A stretch of DNA of 64,000 bases from Kineothrix alysoides. Lineage in GTDB: Bacteria > Bacillota > Clostridia > Lachnospirales > Lachnospiraceae. The notes under the pieces are model-generated. The model ran no database searches. It was given only the letters and a program-made list of their open reading frames with translations, and was not told the origin of the DNA. Of the stretch, positions 28,181 to 35,840 are shown piece after piece. The stretch lies in NCBI RefSeq assembly GCF_000732725.1, contig NZ_JPNB01000001.1, positions 1,550,001-1,614,000 on the forward strand, given 5' to 3'. The position numbers and the translations under genes are program-made. The first letter of the stretch is position 1; the number at the start of each line of letters is the position of its first letter.

Positions 28181-28211
28181 CAAACGGCGTTGCTTACCGC
28201 ATCGCCGTTTG
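28181..28211. terminator. Bidirectional terminator-like hairpin
   Basis: CAAACGGCG (28181-28189) pairs with CGCCGTTTG (28203-28211) between the convergent acetyltransferase and coat-protein genes. The T-runs are weak. Confidence 0.6.
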
Positions 28212-28230
28212 GGATTAATATATCCTGATT

Positions 28231-28485
28231 CTATAGCACTCCACTTGTAAATAAGCCTTTTACGTGATTCACCTCTTCCTGTGTTGCTTTGGAAGCCGGT
28301 ACGTAGTATGATTTATCCCTTGCAATCTGATATAATTCTTCCTGCGACTGCTCACATGTGTTTCTGAATTGCTTTAATGTCTGCTTCAGTTCCTTGTTCT
28401 CCGTCTGAGGAATCATCTCGCCGAAACGAACGAGTTCTCCGTTAATACCTGCTAAGGTATCCGCTACCATTGTTTTTTCCTGCAT
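28231..28485 (-). CDS. CotF-like spore coat protein
   Basis: This small helical protein of 84 residues resembles the coat F (COG5577) family: MVADTLAGINGELVRFGEMIPQTENKELKQTLKQFRNTCEQSQEELYQIARDKSYYVPA. Such proteins are spore coat components or ferritin-like four-helix relatives. GGAGGG lies 7 bases before the ATG. It is 12 bases downstream of a second short gene of the same kind, probably as one operon. Confidence 0.8.
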   Translation of the reverse strand: MQEKTMVADTLAGINGELVRFGEMIPQTENKELKQTLKQFRNTCEQSQEELYQIARDKSYYVPASKATQEEVNHVKGLFTSGVL

Positions 28486-28497
28486 TCTCTTACCCTC

Positions 28498-28683
28498 CTA
28501 CTGCAAAAATTTCATAAGCTGCTGTTTGTTGTCCATCGCCGATTTCGCGCCTTTTTCAAAGAATTGTTTTACATTGGAGTCAGTGGCGCATTCCGCATAT
28601 TCTGTCAGCTTGCAGTGAGTAGTGTCATATCCGCCGATTAAATGGCGAAGATTCTGTAAGTCTAATTCTGATAAATTAGTCAT
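28498..28683 (-). CDS. Small CotF-like protein, partner of the downstream coat gene
   Basis: A 61-residue helical protein (LSELDLQNLRHLIGGYDTTHCKLTEYAECATDSNVKQFFEKGAKSAMDN) that resembles the N-terminal half of coat F-like proteins. GGAGG lies 12 bases before the ATG. The pair may represent a split coat F unit. Function is inferred from family resemblance and adjacency. Confidence 0.72.
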   Translation of the reverse strand: MTNLSELDLQNLRHLIGGYDTTHCKLTEYAECATDSNVKQFFEKGAKSAMDNKQQLMKFLQ

Positions 28684-28789
28684 GATCTTGTGTAACCTCC
28701 TAATAAAATATTTTCATTCCTATTATTACCAGGGGGTTCTTTTCTATACATGTAATTCTTTCTATTCTTAACAAAGTTCATTTGTCAAA

Positions 28790-29097
28790 TTAGAATATTC
28801 CAATATGCTCCGCTAAAATTTTTATCCCAAAAATATCAGTACTGCACCTCCTGCAATTTCCGCCTTTGCCTTATATTTCATTCTGAACCGGTTCCCTGCT
28901 TTCACTCCTGCCATGGATAAAATAAATGTAACTGTACCGATAACGACTACCGCCGTAAAAATATTTACATTTAGAAATGCAAAGGTAATTCCTACCGCCA
29001 GCGCATCGATACTTGTCGCAGCCGCTTTTTTCACTGTTATCCTCCGCATAGCGAGTCCCTTGCAAACAGCTACTGCAAATGTGAACGATCTTATCAT
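28790..29097 (-). pseudogene. mntP: mntP manganese efflux pump pseudogene
   Basis: The 91-residue open frame (28822-29097) joins an N-terminal MntP piece ([19 protein letters not shown]) directly to the second half ([21 protein letters not shown] to [13 protein letters not shown]). About 75 residues that normally lie between them are missing. The residues before FAVAVCKG do not match the family. After IFLG the frame hits TAA, but one base added there restores KILAEHIGIF and a stop at 28792-28790, which is the expected C-terminus. An internal deletion plus a 1-base loss are therefore both visible. Normal length is about 185 residues with six membrane segments. It is almost certainly non-functional. 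Confidence 0.88.
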
Positions 29098-29282
29098 TAT
29101 CGAATATATAATATACGGATAAATTTAAATTTTATCCCGTTTCTCTTTTACTTTTTTATAAATTCCCATTCATTGTAAGGCTGACGGAAATATGTGGAAA
29201 TTGAAAAAATAATGTAGTATAATTTCTCTGATAACCACGAAACCAGAGAAGAGACAAATTTGTATAATATGAGGTAACATAT

Positions 29283-30038
29283 ATGACAGCAAATAACGCA
29301 GATACAGAAAAAGAAATAAGTCTATTAAGATTGCTTTGTTTTATTTTTATTCCCACTTCAATACTGACCATAATTTATATTTTCATAGGATTTTTACAAA
29401 ATAAAATCCCTTCCCTTTTATTGTTTTTTCTTTTAGCAGTTATTATCTTATTTCCAATTGAAATAGGTATTGTTCTATATGTGAGCAAAAAAGAATATGG
29501 CAGTTATTCATTAAAAAGTTCGTTTTTCTTTCATAATAAAATGAGCTGGTGGAAAATATTTTTGTACGGATTTTTCCTCTTTGCTTTTGCAGGCCTTATG
29601 TCTGTAACGATAGTACCTCTGGAAAATTTCTTGCTCGCTCCGATATCCAATCACTTGGCACCACTTATACCCGCATATTTTGATTGGACTAATATGGAAT
29701 ATCTCAAGCAATATTCCAATGATATATTATTATTAACTTGTATTGGGTATTTTGTTCTCAATGTTATCGTTGGCCCGATTGTTGAAGAACTCTTTTTCAG
29801 AGGGTATCTCACATCAAGAATAAGAAGATTTGGTAATTGGGCACCATTCATAATCACTGTATTGTTTTCATTATATCATCTTTGGCTTCCATTCAATAAT
29901 CTATTTAGGATTTCTGTGTTTTTGCCTGCCGCATTTATTGCTTGGAAAAAGAAAAATATTTACATATCGATGACGTTCCATTGTATGTGCAACTTGTTTT
30001 CGACTATAGGCTTTATTACTGCGGTATATTCTATGTAA
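29283..30038 (+). CDS. CPBP-family intramembrane metalloprotease
   Basis: A polytopic membrane protein of 251 residues with about seven hydrophobic segments. The CPBP (Abi) motifs are present: EELFFRGYLTSRI (about residue 172 on), a conserved histidine in LYHLWLPF, and HCMCN near the C-terminus. Members process prenylated proteins or act in bacteriocin immunity. The role here is unknown. GAGG lies 8 bases before the ATG. Codon use is more AT-rich than its neighbours, which may point to later acquisition. Confidence 0.82.
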   Translation: MTANNADTEKEISLLRLLCFIFIPTSILTIIYIFIGFLQNKIPSLLLFFLLAVIILFPIEIGIVLYVSKKEYGSYSLKSSFFFHNKMSWWKIFLYGFFLFAFAGLMSVTIVPLENFLLAPISNHLAPLIPAYFDWTNMEYLKQYSNDILLLTCIGYFVLNVIVGPIVEELFFRGYLTSRIRRFGNWAPFIITVLFSLYHLWLPFNNLFRISVFLPAAFIAWKKKNIYISMTFHCMCNLFSTIGFITAVYSM

Positions 30039-30117
30039 AGCACATTAAAATGACTCTTACCAAGATACCATCTGACCAAGCTATTGGTAACGCTGTTTAT
30101 AACAATGGGAATTACAT

Positions 30118-30534
30118 GTGAATTTATATCATTATTTTGAAAAGGAAAAAGGACCATTCGTCAATCTTTCAGAATTACCGTTGGACGAAGCGCAGAAAAT
30201 TCAAGATAACTTACAAAATGAGGGCAAAGTCTTATGTCCTTGGCTAAATACATGGTATAAAGCCACGGACCATATTAGAATTCCAATAAGCGAATTTGAC
30301 TTAAAAGCCATATCGTTTACTTATGGAGATACTTTTCCTACTTTCAGCCCTAAAGTTACGGATCACTTGGAATTCAGAAAAATGGTTTATACTTTTTATG
30401 AAATACTAAAAGTTATCGACAAATATGGGCTCCCTCAAAATGATTGGAAGGAGCCCATATTTGCACAACCTGCTTACGTTGAAGTCCAGATATGGTCTGA
30501 TTGGCCCATCGCACAATATCGGTTGCAGAAATAA
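30118..30534 (+). CDS. Hypothetical protein
   Basis: An unrecognised 138-residue soluble protein rich in aromatic residues. It has no signal peptide or membrane segment. The start is GTG (the overlapping ATG is followed at once by TGA), and the ribosome binding site (GGGA) is weak. It follows the CPBP gene on the same strand after 79 bases and shares its AT-rich codon use, so both may have arrived together. Its convergent neighbour is opuAC. Confidence 0.55.
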   Translation: MNLYHYFEKEKGPFVNLSELPLDEAQKIQDNLQNEGKVLCPWLNTWYKATDHIRIPISEFDLKAISFTYGDTFPTFSPKVTDHLEFRKMVYTFYEILKVIDKYGLPQNDWKEPIFAQPAYVEVQIWSDWPIAQYRLQK

Positions 30535-30569
30535 TTTACCACTTTCTATCTGACTTTTATTACGATTTT

Positions 30570-31436
30570 TCAAAAATTTATCCATTCGTTGATAAGATCT
30601 TCATTGTCATTCATCCAACTATGTGCCGCATCCAGCGGTTCACCATCATATTCTTCAATCACACCCATCAAATCACCAAGTTCAACCTCTGTCATTTTAA
30701 ACTTCTTTAGAAATGCCGTAACCTCCGGCATATCTTCTTCCAGACCTTTTCTGGAATATTTATGAATATTCTCAACCTCACCAAATACACCTTTGGGGTC
30801 CTCCAGCACTTTTAAATCCCATTTTGCAAATTTCCAATGAGGCGCCCATCCTGTAACTACAATAGGACTGTTTGCATCAATTGCTTTTCCTAATGCGGCT
30901 GTCATGGTTGGTCCGCTGCCGGTAAGGAGTTTATAATCCAGAGCATATTCCTCTACCGCCTTTTCTGCAGCTGCCATTAAACCTGCACCTGCATCGATCC
31001 CCACGATTTCGCCGTCAAATATATCTTTATTTGCATTAAGTTCTTCAATACTGTCGATTTCAACATAGGAAGGTACGATCAATCCTAAAAGTGCGTTTTC
31101 ATAGGAAACGCCCATATCTACCATTTCATCTCCATATTTTTCAATATAACTTTCATGGGTTACCGGGAGCCAGACGTCCAGAAAAGCATCCGTATTGCCG
31201 GTGGCGACAGAAGTAAATACAGGCGCGGCATCAGCCATCGTCAACTCAACCTTATATCCCATTTTCTCCTCGAGCACAGCTGCCGCAAGGTTCGTCATCG
31301 CGATGCCCTCCGCCCAATTGACATATGCCAGTTTAACAGTTCCTTTCGCGTCTATATCTTCGGTTCTGCCACACCCTGTTACAGCCACGGCTATCAATAA
31401 CGCTGATACAAGCATTAAAGTTGTCTTTTTTAACAT
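30570..31436 (-). CDS. opuAC: Glycine betaine/proline-type ABC substrate-binding lipoprotein
   Basis: It captures a quaternary-amine osmoprotectant outside the membrane. The signal peptide ends in a lipobox (AVTGCG, C22). The OpuAC-type domain follows: VKLAYVNWAEGIAMTNLAAAVLEEKMGY, VATGNTDAFLDVWLPVTH, and VVTGWAPHWKFAKWDLK, whose tryptophans would form the aromatic ligand cage. The 288 residues fit. It is the last gene of opuAA-opuAB-opuAC. The exact ligand is inferred. Confidence 0.93.
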   Translation of the reverse strand: MLKKTTLMLVSALLIAVAVTGCGRTEDIDAKGTVKLAYVNWAEGIAMTNLAAAVLEEKMGYKVELTMADAAPVFTSVATGNTDAFLDVWLPVTHESYIEKYGDEMVDMGVSYENALLGLIVPSYVEIDSIEELNANKDIFDGEIVGIDAGAGLMAAAEKAVEEYALDYKLLTGSGPTMTAALGKAIDANSPIVVTGWAPHWKFAKWDLKVLEDPKGVFGEVENIHKYSRKGLEEDMPEVTAFLKKFKMTEVELGDLMGVIEEYDGEPLDAAHSWMNDNEDLINEWINF

Positions 31437-31473
31437 AATTTCCTCCTATTTCTTAGCTTAATTGATTGAAAGA

Positions 31474-32346
31474 TTATTTACTCAGTAAATTTTTTATGAA
31501 TCTTTTCCCTGACTTTTGCGGCGTTGAGCCGAGGCATTGTGTAATGCGGTCAAGCAACATGGCCATGATAACTACAGCCAGTCCCCCCTCAAAGCCTTTC
31601 CCGATATTCATTTGTGTAATGCCTTCATAGACGGTTTTACCAAGACCGTCGGCCCCAATCATAGCTGATATGACCACCATGGAAAGGGAAAGCATGATAG
31701 TTTGATTCAGCCCTGCCATAATAGTAGGAACTGCAAGGGGAATCCTAACTTTAAGAAGCAGCTGAGCCGGGGTCGAGCCAAAAGATTTAGCCGCTTCCAC
31801 TACATCTGCAGGCACTTGACGGATTCCAAGATTTGTCAGACGTACAATAGGCGGCATGGCAAATATTATGGTTGCTACCGCACCTGGGACAGTGCCCAGA
31901 TCAAAGAAATATACCGCTGGAATTAAGTACACAAAGGCCGGCATTGTCTGCATAAAGTCCAATATCGGCCGTATAATTTTATTTGCAGCATCACTTTTCG
32001 ACATAAGAATACCAAGCGGCAAACCGATAAGCAAAGCAATCAAAGTTGAGGCACCAACTAAAGCCAGCGTTTGCATTGTCTTATCCCAAAGGTTGAGATT
32101 ATGTACGAGGAAAAGACCAATTCCCGCAAAAATCGCAAGTCCTTTTCCTGCAATCCACCACGCAAAAAGAGAGATCAGTATTATAAAAACAAAAGCCGGG
32201 ATAATGGTAAGAAACCAGCTCGTGCCATCAATAACTCCGGAGAGGACTTCCTTTACTGCTGTAAAGAAACCACTAAAATTTTGCGTCATCCAGTCTATGC
32301 CTTTTTCTACAAAACTACCCACTGGAAGTTTTTCACTAAGCACCAT
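31474..32346 (-). CDS. opuAB: Glycine betaine/proline ABC transporter permease
   Basis: The inner-membrane channel of the osmoprotectant importer. Six or more membrane segments and the binding-protein-dependent transport motif (EAAKSFGSTPAQLLLKVRIPLAVPTIMAGLNQ) are visible. The frame starts at 32379, but MVLSEKLPVGSF at 32346 has GGGAGAG 6 bases upstream, giving 290 residues. It overlaps the end of opuAA by 11 bases. Confidence 0.93.
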   Translation of the reverse strand: MVLSEKLPVGSFVEKGIDWMTQNFSGFFTAVKEVLSGVIDGTSWFLTIIPAFVFIILISLFAWWIAGKGLAIFAGIGLFLVHNLNLWDKTMQTLALVGASTLIALLIGLPLGILMSKSDAANKIIRPILDFMQTMPAFVYLIPAVYFFDLGTVPGAVATIIFAMPPIVRLTNLGIRQVPADVVEAAKSFGSTPAQLLLKVRIPLAVPTIMAGLNQTIMLSLSMVVISAMIGADGLGKTVYEGITQMNIGKGFEGGLAVVIMAMLLDRITQCLGSTPQKSGKRFIKNLLSK

Positions 32347-33535
32347 ATGATTCTCTCCCTTCCCCTGCAATACCAGCAAGCACAGTAGACTTAAAAATAA
32401 TTCCTTTTAGCTTTTTATCTCTGTCCACTACGGCAACGGGATAATTTGAATACAAAAATAAAGGGATAATTTCATCAATAGACGATTCGCAGCTTACGGT
32501 TTTGATGTTGTCATCAATTATAGATTCCAGTGCTTCCTTACCTTCCTTTATCAGAGAAGACACCTGTTCAATTGTGACGATTCCCAGCAGCGTATTGCTT
32601 TTATCTGTTACAAAAAGGCTGGAAATACCTAAATCTTTCATTTTACGAACAGCCATGCGGATTCCTGATTTTTCAAGAACCAGTGCTTCAGCGTCACGCA
32701 TAATTGCAGAAGCTGTAATAATCTTTGCCCGATTTACATCATGTGTAAATTCACGGACATAATCGTCCGCAGGACTTTGAAGAATTTCTTCAGCAGTACC
32801 GATTTGAACAATATTACCATCCTTCATAATTGCAATTCTGTCTCCAATTTTCAGCGCTTCGTCCAAATCGTGTGTAATAAATATTATTGTTTTTTTCAGT
32901 TTATGCTGCAAGGATAGAAGTTCATTTTGCATGTCCTTACGAATCAACGGGTCAAGAGCGCTGAATGCCTCATCCATGAGAAGAATATCCGCTTTTGTTG
33001 CGAGGGCTCTTGCAAGTCCTACCCTTTGCTGCATACCGCCCGAAAGTTCATTTGGTTTTGCATTTCCATAACCTTTTAGCCCGACAGTTTCCAGCATTTC
33101 TTGTGCTTTTTGTCTGCGTATTTCCGCTTTTACATCTTGTATTTCCAATCCGAATGCCACATTTTCCAGCACAGTCTTATGCGGCAAAAGTGCAAAGTTC
33201 TGAAAAACCATCGCGATTTTTTTTCTCCGCACTTCCCGAAGATGTGCGGCAGATACTTTCGTAATATCTTGGTCATCAATGAAAACACTACCGCCTGTAG
33301 GCTCTATTAAACGATTTAAACAGCGTATAAGCGTTGACTTTCCGCTGCCTGATAAGCCCATAACAACAAATATTTCTCCTTCTTCAACCGTGAAGGAAGC
33401 ATTATTTACACCAACACTATGCTTGTGTTTTTTTAAAATATTGGCTTTATCGGCACCGCTTTCCAACATGGGTATGACTTGTCTTGGCGTCGGACCAAAT
33501 ATTTTATATAACCCTTTGATTTCAACTTTTGGCAT
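32336..33535 (-). CDS. opuAA: Glycine betaine/proline ABC transporter ATP-binding protein
   Basis: It powers osmoprotectant uptake. The Walker A GLSGSGKST, the Q-loop, the signature LSGGMQQRVGLARAL and Walker B ILLMDEAFSALDPL are intact. The C-terminal third (about 275-395) contains two CBS domains, which in OpuA/BusA-type proteins sense ionic strength or c-di-AMP. GGAGGAG lies just before the ATG. It is the first gene of the operon and sits downstream of the busR-like gene. Confidence 0.95.
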   Translation of the reverse strand: MPKVEIKGLYKIFGPTPRQVIPMLESGADKANILKKHKHSVGVNNASFTVEEGEIFVVMGLSGSGKSTLIRCLNRLIEPTGGSVFIDDQDITKVSAAHLREVRRKKIAMVFQNFALLPHKTVLENVAFGLEIQDVKAEIRRQKAQEMLETVGLKGYGNAKPNELSGGMQQRVGLARALATKADILLMDEAFSALDPLIRKDMQNELLSLQHKLKKTIIFITHDLDEALKIGDRIAIMKDGNIVQIGTAEEILQSPADDYVREFTHDVNRAKIITASAIMRDAEALVLEKSGIRMAVRKMKDLGISSLFVTDKSNTLLGIVTIEQVSSLIKEGKEALESIIDDNIKTVSCESSIDEIIPLFLYSNYPVAVVDRDKKLKGIIFKSTVLAGIAGEGRESYGA

Positions 33536-33594
33536 ACATCTCCTCCTTATTTTTCAAAGTAACAACACTGTATTATTTTTGAGTTGTCTCTTTA

Positions 33595-33623
33595 ATGCTA
33601 ACATAAATAAAAATATGTGTCAA
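33595..33623 (-). promoter_or_regulatory. Promoter of the opuA operon
   Basis: A perfect TTGACA (33623-33618), a 17-base spacer and TAGCAT (33600-33595) lie about 60 bases upstream of opuAA. The operon can therefore be transcribed separately from the upstream regulator. Confidence 0.75.
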
Positions 33624-33678
33624 ATTTAAAGCATATACAAAATAAGTGAGATTTCAGCACTATAAATATCATTTAGAC

Positions 33679-33711
33679 AAAAAAGCAGATTCTCCGTTAT
33701 GGAAAATCTGC
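33679..33711 (-). terminator. Intrinsic terminator of the busR-like gene
   Basis: GCAGATT-N-TCC pairs with GGA-N-AATCTGC (33685-33711), followed on the minus strand by TTTTTT. It separates the regulator from opuAA. Confidence 0.8.
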
Positions 33712-33727
33712 TCAATATATCAGTTAT

Positions 33728-34345
33728 TTATTTTGAATACAAAAAATTCTTCACTCTCTCATGACAGTTTTCATCACCGACGTAATAAAGAATATCTCCC
33801 TCTGTGATTACCGCATATGGTCCAGGAGATATAATAATTTGTTCTCCGCGCCGGATCGCAATGACAGTTGCCGCAGTATTGTGCCAAAAATTACTTTCCG
33901 AAAGGTTTTGACCTATATAAGATGCATGTTCCGTAATCGCAATTTCAAAAGGTGAAAATGGATTCACTACGCGAAAACGCTCTGTTTTGTACATCAACTC
34001 GGTAACCATCGTTTTTAACTCGGTACTTTGCGTAATTTGTTGCTCTATACTGTTTAAAATATGCTTTTTCAGCTCACTCATCTGACTGACTGAATCAAAT
34101 TTATTAATGAAATCCATGGCTAGTTTTCTGGACTTAATAAGAACTCCGCTGCCCTTTGTAATTTCCACAATTTTCATATCCGACAGTACGCATACTGCAC
34201 GCCTGGCCGTTTCGGAGGAAACCCCATATTGGCTTGCTAAAGAGGAGCGGACGTATATCTTTTCGCCTTCCAAATAATCACCATAAGCGATCTTGGCGGC
34301 GATATCTGCAGCAATCTGCTGATATTTTGGAATGTCAATTTTCAT
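33728..34345 (-). CDS. busR: BusR-type regulator (GntR HTH plus RCK_C/TrkA_C domain)
   Basis: Residues 1-75 form a GntR-type winged helix (PKYQQIAADIAAKI, ASQYGVSSETARRAVCVL). A helical linker follows. Residues 120-205 look like an RCK_C (TrkA_C) domain (FEIAITEHASYIGQNLSESNFWHNTAATVIAIRRGEQIIISPGPYAVITEGDILYYVG). This architecture is that of BusR, which binds c-di-AMP and represses the busAB/opuA betaine transporter in streptococci and lactococci. The gene is directly upstream of opuA on the same strand. I infer the same role and ligand here. It has its own promoter, an operator-like dyad and a terminator. Confidence 0.85.
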   Translation of the reverse strand: MKIDIPKYQQIAADIAAKIAYGDYLEGEKIYVRSSLASQYGVSSETARRAVCVLSDMKIVEITKGSGVLIKSRKLAMDFINKFDSVSQMSELKKHILNSIEQQITQSTELKTMVTELMYKTERFRVVNPFSPFEIAITEHASYIGQNLSESNFWHNTAATVIAIRRGEQIIISPGPYAVITEGDILYYVGDENCHERVKNFLYSK

Positions 34346-34378
34346 GCTAAACCTCAGTTATTACTAAATAATTATGGA

Positions 34379-34441
34379 AGCGATAATGCAACTTGTATCG
34401 CTATCGATATATAGTATAAAACAATCCATGTAATTTTACAA
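34379..34441 (-). promoter_or_regulatory. busR promoter with downstream operator-like dyad
   Basis: TTGTAA (34441-34436), a 17-base spacer and TATACT (34418-34413) form a promoter. Just downstream lies AGCGATA / TATCGCT (34379-34402, 10-base centre). Its position suits autoregulation. I do not see the same arms at the opuA promoter. Confidence 0.5.
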
Positions 34442-34533
34442 GATAATAAAATATTTGCTGATTTTAATTTCTCATACTCTTTTATAAGGTCTGTTGATTC
34501 ATTATTTTATTTATATCTAAATACTGAAAAATG

Positions 34534-34563
34534 TTGCAAAATAATAGCAAAACAAGGTAATAT
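34534..34563 (+). promoter_or_regulatory. Putative promoter of the TIGR04076 gene
   Basis: TTGCAA (34534-34539), an 18-base spacer and TAATAT (34558-34563) lie 32 bases before the ATG. Confidence 0.45.
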
Positions 34564-34595
34564 ATTTAGATAAATAATGTGAAAGGTGAAAAATT

Positions 34596-34844
34596 ATGGG
34601 AAAAGTAAAGTTGACTGTTGTGAGCAGTAAATGCAGATGTGGATATAGTAAAACAGGAGACGAATATATCATTGACGATCTCTGCCCTCCCCTATGCCAC
34701 GAGCTTTGGAATTGTGCTTATCCAATGGTGTATGCACTCAAAAACGGTGCTTCTCTCGATTATGGTAATCAAACAGCAAAAATGTTTGATTTAAAATGTC
34801 CGGATAACGGCAGAGTCGTTCTGCATGGTGAAGTGATTGAATAG
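34596..34844 (+). CDS. TIGR04076 family small cysteine-containing protein
   Basis: An 82-residue protein (VKLTVVSSKCRCGYSKTGDEYIIDD, PLCHELWNCAYPMVYALKNGA, LKCPDNGRVV) matching the TIGR04076 pattern, with five cysteines that could bind metal. Function is unknown. AAAGGTG precedes the ATG. It stands alone between busR and the thi operon. Confidence 0.78.
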   Translation: MGKVKLTVVSSKCRCGYSKTGDEYIIDDLCPPLCHELWNCAYPMVYALKNGASLDYGNQTAKMFDLKCPDNGRVVLHGEVIE

Positions 34845-34872
34845 TTTTGCAAATTACATATCTTCTTCTCCC

Positions 34873-35202
34873 TTATTCCGGCAGTGGTGCGTCTTTAAAA
34901 TTATATAGAACACCATCTGTGGAACAAACGACGTCAAACATCTCTATTTAGCGCAACGGTATGGCCGTATGCATATGCCGCCATAGCATTCCATTCCTTC
35001 AGCAGTTCATCTACGCTGACCTGCAGGCCGAACCTTTCAATAGTATATGCGGCAGTTTCCTGAAAGCTGAGCGCACAGACAGCGTTAATATAATCGAGCG
35101 GCATCTCGATTCCCCGTTTGGCCAGAAATTCCGCATCAATCTGCTCCTATACGCCCATAGATCCAGCAAGGGGCCGTCCAAATCGAATATATACGCCTTC
35201 AT
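34873..35202 (-). pseudogene. HAD-superfamily phosphatase pseudogene at the end of the thi operon
   Basis: The start MKAYIFDLDG overlaps the thiE stop (ATGA), as in a functional coupled gene. After LLD the frame breaks. Restoring one base gives SMGV, then TAG where W is expected, then EQIDAEFLAKRGIEMPLDYI and on to AYAYGHTVAL. A further break then leads to MFDVVCSTDG, a motif that normally lies well downstream in these enzymes, so an internal deletion follows. The reading ends at TAA 34875-34873. Frameshift, nonsense and deletion are all present. The full gene would have been a beta-phosphoglucomutase-like hydrolase of about 215 residues. Confidence 0.85.
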
Positions 35203-35840
35203 GCCTTGGCCCTCCCCTTAAGGAACAAGTTTTTCAGCTCATGTGCCGCACCTGCCGCATCCTCCTGGGAAACAATGGCAGAAACTACTGCCAGCCCGTC
35301 GATGCCTATGCCATGAAAAAGCGGTATCGTTTCTTTGTTAATTCCCCCAATCACGACAATGGGAAGCGGAACCTCATCCCGTATACGCCTCAGCACCTGA
35401 ATAGGAGTAATATTGGCATTTTTTTTCGTTCCCGTAGCGAACATGGCGCCTACTCCCAGATAGTCTGCACCTGCATCAGCGGCGGAAAGCGCCTCGGTAA
35501 GACTGCCCGCCGATACACCGACGATCCGATCCGGTCCGACCATTTTCCGTATTACATCGACAGGAATATCCCCCTGCCCCACATGCACTCCGTCCGCCTC
35601 CACTGCGAGGGCAATATCTGCCCTGTCATTAATGATAAGCGGTACGCCCAGCCGGGATGCTACCTTCCGTACCCTTACAGCCGTTTCATAAAATTCCCGC
35701 GAGGATACACTTTTCTCCCTAAGCTGCACCAATGTGCAGCCGCCCCTGACCGCCTGTTCCACCGATTCTTCTATGGTGGTCTGGGCCATAAGTTCTCTGT
35801 CTGTAACAAGATATAGCGTATAGTCGATATCAGGCTTCAT
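35199..35840 (-). CDS. thiE: Thiamine-phosphate synthase
   Basis: It joins HMP-pyrophosphate and thiazole phosphate to make thiamine phosphate. Motifs are YLVTDRELM, GCTLVQLREKS, PLIINDRADIALAVEADGVHVGQGD, VGVSAGSLTEA, DYLGVGAMFATGTK and VVIGGINKE. The ATG at 35840 is preceded by GGGAGGGCGAGG, and the upstream frame is read-through of thiM. This gives 213 residues and overlaps thiM by 11 bases. It is the third gene of thiD-thiM-thiE. Confidence 0.95.
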   Translation of the reverse strand: MKPDIDYTLYLVTDRELMAQTTIEESVEQAVRGGCTLVQLREKSVSSREFYETAVRVRKVASRLGVPLIINDRADIALAVEADGVHVGQGDIPVDVIRKMVGPDRIVGVSAGSLTEALSAADAGADYLGVGAMFATGTKKNANITPIQVLRRIRDEVPLPIVVIGGINKETIPLFHGIGIDGLAVVSAIVSQEDAAGAAHELKNLFLKGRAKA

